Source of the DNA: Alistipes sp. UBA936
Lineage (GTDB): Bacteria > Bacteroidota > Bacteroidia > Bacteroidales > Rikenellaceae
Assembly (NCBI GenBank): GCA_002293505.1
Contig: DBDI01000023.1
Span: 1-12,835 of the forward strand
DNA length: 12,835 bases
Reading direction: 5' to 3'
The notes beneath the pieces were generated by a model. That model was given only the letters and a program-made list of their open reading frames with translations. It ran no database searches and was not told where the DNA came from. Both the position numbers and the translations under genes were made by a program. Shown in pieces: positions 11,858 to 12,835 of the stretch; position 1 is the stretch's first letter; each line of letters begins with the position of its first letter.

Positions 11858-12835
11858 CGCAGGCGTTTGTAATAGTATAAGGTATCGGGGCTGGGGTCGG
11901 GGCTGACGGCAGGGTCGGAGCCGTGGAGGATTGCCACCAAGTCTCGCAGAACGCGGTCGGGCCGCACGACACCCGATTCCCAGAAGTCGCTACCGCCCTC
12001 GGGCGTGGTGCGGGCGGTGTTGTTGAAGACCTGACCGGCGACGACAGGAGGAGCATCGGCGAAGCGCGGATTGTCGGCCAACAGAGCCGCCAGCGAGTCG
12101 TAATGGCCGGTGTTGAGCCAAACGTCGGCGCCCTGCATCGCCAACCAGGCTTCCTCGATACCGACGGGGTAACTCTCTGCACCGGAGTTGTTTGAGGCGC
12201 CTGAACCACGTGAACCGCCTGTCGCCGGGCCGTCCCGGTGCCCCTCGAAGATCCATTCGCCACCCGCATCACGCACCAGTTGCACCATAAAGTTGTCGTC
12301 CGCGGGAACCCACCACACGTCGCGGTAGGGTGCGTTGAGCATCACCCGTGGTCGTGCGCCGGAACGGGATGCTAACTCGCGGGCCTGGAGGGCGGTCTCG
12401 TTATAGCCCAGGGTGATCTCAGCCAGTCGCGCGGCGCCGACATCGCCCAGTCCGCACAATTCGGCGATCGGAACGATCCACCCGGCGCGGCCAAGAGGCG
12501 TGGTCTCGGTCCAATCCTCGACGGGAAAGCATCGCAACCCCATCTCCTCCAGTCGCGCCCGCTCTTCGGGAAAACTCATCAACACAACGTCGGGCCGCAG
12601 GGCGACGATACGCTCCACGTCGATGTTCGAATCCCACCCTACCTCGGCGATATCACCCGCACGGCAACGTTCGCGGATGGTCGGGTCAGTGACGAAACCG
12701 GTACCGGAAATGCCGACGATACGATCCGCCGCGCCCAGCTCAGAAAGAAAAGCAACGTGGCTCGAAGACATACAAACGATACGCCGGGCGGGGGCTTCGG
12801 TTGCGGGGGCGGGCGAGTCGGCGGTGGCGGCCCGA
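11854..12835 (-). CDS. ABC transporter substrate-binding protein, BtuF/FepB-like (5' end beyond window)
   Basis: Periplasmic or lipid-anchored binding protein that hands substrate to the permease. An internal ATG at 12771 begins MSSSHVAFLSELG, but the frame stays open to the window edge. It encodes a Pro/Ala-rich linker and then RRIVCMSSSHVAFLSELGAADRIVGISG, the usual start of the mature domain, so the true start and any signal peptide are outside. Other family features are NIDVERIVALRPDVVLMS, ADVWLNTGHYDSLAALLADNPRF and FWESGVVRPDRVLRDLVAILH. A Gly/Ser/Asn-rich insert (GPATGGSRGSGASNNSGAES) interrupts the C-terminal lobe after EWIFEGHR. Its stop overlaps the permease start. Substrate is not determinable. 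Confidence 0.93.
   Translation of the reverse strand, partial: RAATADSPAPATEAPARRIVCMSSSHVAFLSELGAADRIVGISGTGFVTDPTIRERCRAGDIAEVGWDSNIDVERIVALRPDVVLMSFPEERARLEEMGLRCFPVEDWTETTPLGRAGWIVPIAELCGLGDVGAARLAEITLGYNETALQARELASRSGARPRVMLNAPYRDVWWVPADDNFMVQLVRDAGGEWIFEGHRDGPATGGSRGSGASNNSGAESYPVGIEEAWLAMQGADVWLNTGHYDSLAALLADNPRFADAPPVVAGQVFNNTARTTPEGGSDFWESGVVRPDRVLRDLVAILHGSDPAVSPDPSPDTLYYYKRLR

Overview
The window looks like a chromosomal segment from a fairly GC-rich Bacteroidales bacterium, most likely Rikenellaceae/Alistipes-like. The genus is an inference from gene content and composition, not a measurement. Supporting signs are the ftsY-rimO pair, the TAnnTTTG type of -7 promoter element (seen four times), AT-rich rather than Shine-Dalgarno-type translation starts, and a lipoprotein with the Fibrobacter-succinogenes-major-paralogous (FISUMP) type domain.

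Layout. Bases 1-4203 (+ strand): the 3' end of ftsY overlaps rimO. A TATCTTTG promoter then drives a small coiled-coil protein and zapA. A non-coding stretch follows that folds into a 6S-like RNA (2421-2635), and then comes rny (RNase Y). rny ends tail-to-tail with, and overlaps by 13 bp, rnhA (RNase HI, - strand). From there on every gene is on the - strand. Reading leftward in transcription order: an ABC uptake system of BtuF/FecCD/FecE type (binding protein cut by the window end, permease, ATPase; linked by 4-bp GTGA overlaps); tRNA-Glu(TTC), rpsT and tRNA-His(GTG), probably one unit closed by two tandem terminators; a V8-like serine protease without a signal peptide, followed by a secreted protein of unknown function; groES-groEL behind a sigma-54-like promoter with two phased upstream repeats; a FISUMP-type lipoprotein with a long structured 5' leader; and rnhA.

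Most genes are housekeeping: SRP targeting, ribosome modification and structure, division, RNA decay, chaperonin, cofactor or metal uptake. Less ordinary items are: (1) the leader of the FISUMP lipoprotein, where nested helices of 12, 7, 7 and 7 bp plus a crossing 7-bp helix predict a pseudoknotted RNA; (2) a roughly 35-bp terminator-plus-promoter cassette present twice, each copy ending one gene and starting the next; (3) a perfect 24-bp palindrome covering the rnhA -7 element and start codon; (4) the two-gene protease/secreted-protein unit placed directly behind two terminators with no recognisable promoter; (5) the groESL upstream architecture. All structure and promoter calls were made by eye and have not been folded or searched computationally.
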